Of a DNA stretch of 7,112 bases, positions 6,717-7,112 are shown one piece after another. Below the pieces are notes generated by a model. That model ran no database searches. It had not been told where the DNA came from and was given only the letters and a program-made list of their open reading frames with translations. This stretch comes from Staphylothermus sp. Its GTDB lineage: Archaea; Thermoproteota; Thermoprotei_A; Sulfolobales; Desulfurococcaceae. The first letter of the stretch is position 1. Each line of letters begins with the position of its first letter. The stretch lies in NCBI GenBank assembly GCA_021159785.1, contig JAGHDU010000253.1, forward strand, positions 1 through 7,112. Reading direction: 5' to 3'. A program made the position numbers and the translations under genes.

Positions 6717-7112
6717 AAACCCTAATAATAAACATATTTATAAGGTTAATATAATTCCTTGCATTGTTAAAAATATTCTTCTTAGCGATCTTACAAACGC
6801 TGATAGAATTACAAGAACGATAGCTAAAACTACATACAATAGTATTAGAGAGCAAAGTAAAAACCTTATAAAATATATCGATGAAATAACAGGGGGCATT
6901 GGATATAGAAAAGACATGCTTGGTAGGGATTGGGAGAGAGTAATAACTTTGGGTTGTTATATAGCTTGGGCAGATTCTGTACAAAAAGATGAAAAAGTTC
7001 TAGAGATAGGAACTGGTCTAGGGAGAACAACTTATTGTATACAATATAACAAGCCTGTAGAAATTCATTCTATTGATAACGATCAGTTAATATTGAGTAT
7101 AGCATTATACTC
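6700..7112 (+). CDS. Class I SAM-dependent methyltransferase-like protein, 3'-truncated
   Basis: The frame is open from the ATG at 6700 to the window end, giving 137 visible residues with the C-terminus missing. Seen: a lysine/asparagine-rich N-terminal stretch (1-65), then GRDWERVITLGCYIAWAD (75-92), KVLEIGTGLGRT (99-110), which is a class I methyltransferase motif I (the SAM glycine loop), and IHSIDND (122-128), whose Asp126 fits the ribose-binding acid of motif II. The exact family is not recognised; the TGLG loop recalls predicted archaeal methyltransferases of the COG2521 kind, but this is a weak impression, and a spermidine-synthase-like enzyme cannot be excluded from this part. The substrate is unknown. 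The start lies 3 bases after the aIF5A stop and in the same frame. The next in-frame start candidate is ATG 6916 (Met73), which lacks a clear ribosome binding site, so 6700 is preferred. A TATA-like box inside the early codons leaves some doubt. Confidence 0.65.
   Translation, partial: MHNFYLNPNNKHIYKVNIIPCIVKNILLSDLTNADRITRTIAKTTYNSIREQSKNLIKYIDEITGGIGYRKDMLGRDWERVITLGCYIAWADSVQKDEKVLEIGTGLGRTTYCIQYNKPVEIHSIDNDQLILSIALY
6735..6744 (+). promoter_or_regulatory. TATA-like box inside the early codons of the methyltransferase-like gene
   Basis: TATTTATAAG closely resembles an archaeal TATA box and would start transcription near 6766, after the chosen ATG at 6700. Either it is an unused chance match or the gene has a second, shorter product starting at Met73 (6916) with a long leader. 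Confidence 0.3.

Noticed and set aside
6715..6984. Minus-strand open frame of 89 residues at the right end.
   Set aside because: It is antisense to the methyltransferase-like gene, which carries a recognisable SAM motif in the plus frame; the minus product resembles nothing.

Overview
The window reads as an AT-rich, gene-dense stretch of chromosome from a hyperthermophilic archaeon, most likely a crenarchaeon of the Desulfurococcales (Staphylothermus-like). I infer this from the archaeal/eukaryal-type translation factor 5A with its hypusination site, the archaeal COG3199-type NAD kinase, the split two-subunit glycine decarboxylase, GGTGA/GGAGG ribosome binding sites and TATA-like promoter boxes. 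The species assignment is an inference from gene type and base composition and was not tested.

Layout: (1) 2-574 (+), the C-terminal part of an ATP-NAD kinase-like protein that starts before the window. (2) 592-1704 (-), gcvT, the aminomethyltransferase (T protein) of the glycine cleavage system, convergent with the kinase and only 17 bases from it. (3) 1705-1818, a 114-base divergent promoter region. (4) 1819-3249 and 3242-4813 (+), gcvPA and gcvPB, the two subunits of the PLP-dependent glycine decarboxylase (P protein), overlapping by 8 bases. (5) 4851-6212 (+), a dihydrolipoamide dehydrogenase (L protein), 37 bases behind gcvPB and with a possible promoter of its own. (6) 6301-6696 (+), translation factor aIF5A. 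(7) 6700-7112 (+), the N-terminal part of a class I SAM-dependent methyltransferase-like protein that runs off the end. It starts three bases after the aIF5A stop codon, inside a perfect 8-bp inverted repeat.

How the genes work together: GcvPA/GcvPB decarboxylate glycine onto the lipoyl arm of the H protein. GcvT releases ammonia and passes the one-carbon unit to a folate or archaeal pterin carrier. The dihydrolipoamide dehydrogenase re-oxidises the lipoyl arm with NAD+. All of the machinery except the lipoyl carrier H protein is here, split over two divergent transcription units that share one control region, so gcvH must be elsewhere. aIF5A is unrelated housekeeping and begins a second unit with the methyltransferase-like gene.

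I see no mobile element, CRISPR array, tRNA or rRNA, and no convincing unknown multi-gene system. The points most worth a second look are the hairpin at the aIF5A/methyltransferase junction, the unidentified methyltransferase itself, the absence of gcvH, the repeated hexamers in the divergent promoter, and a proline-to-leucine change next to the catalytic histidine of the dihydrolipoamide dehydrogenase.
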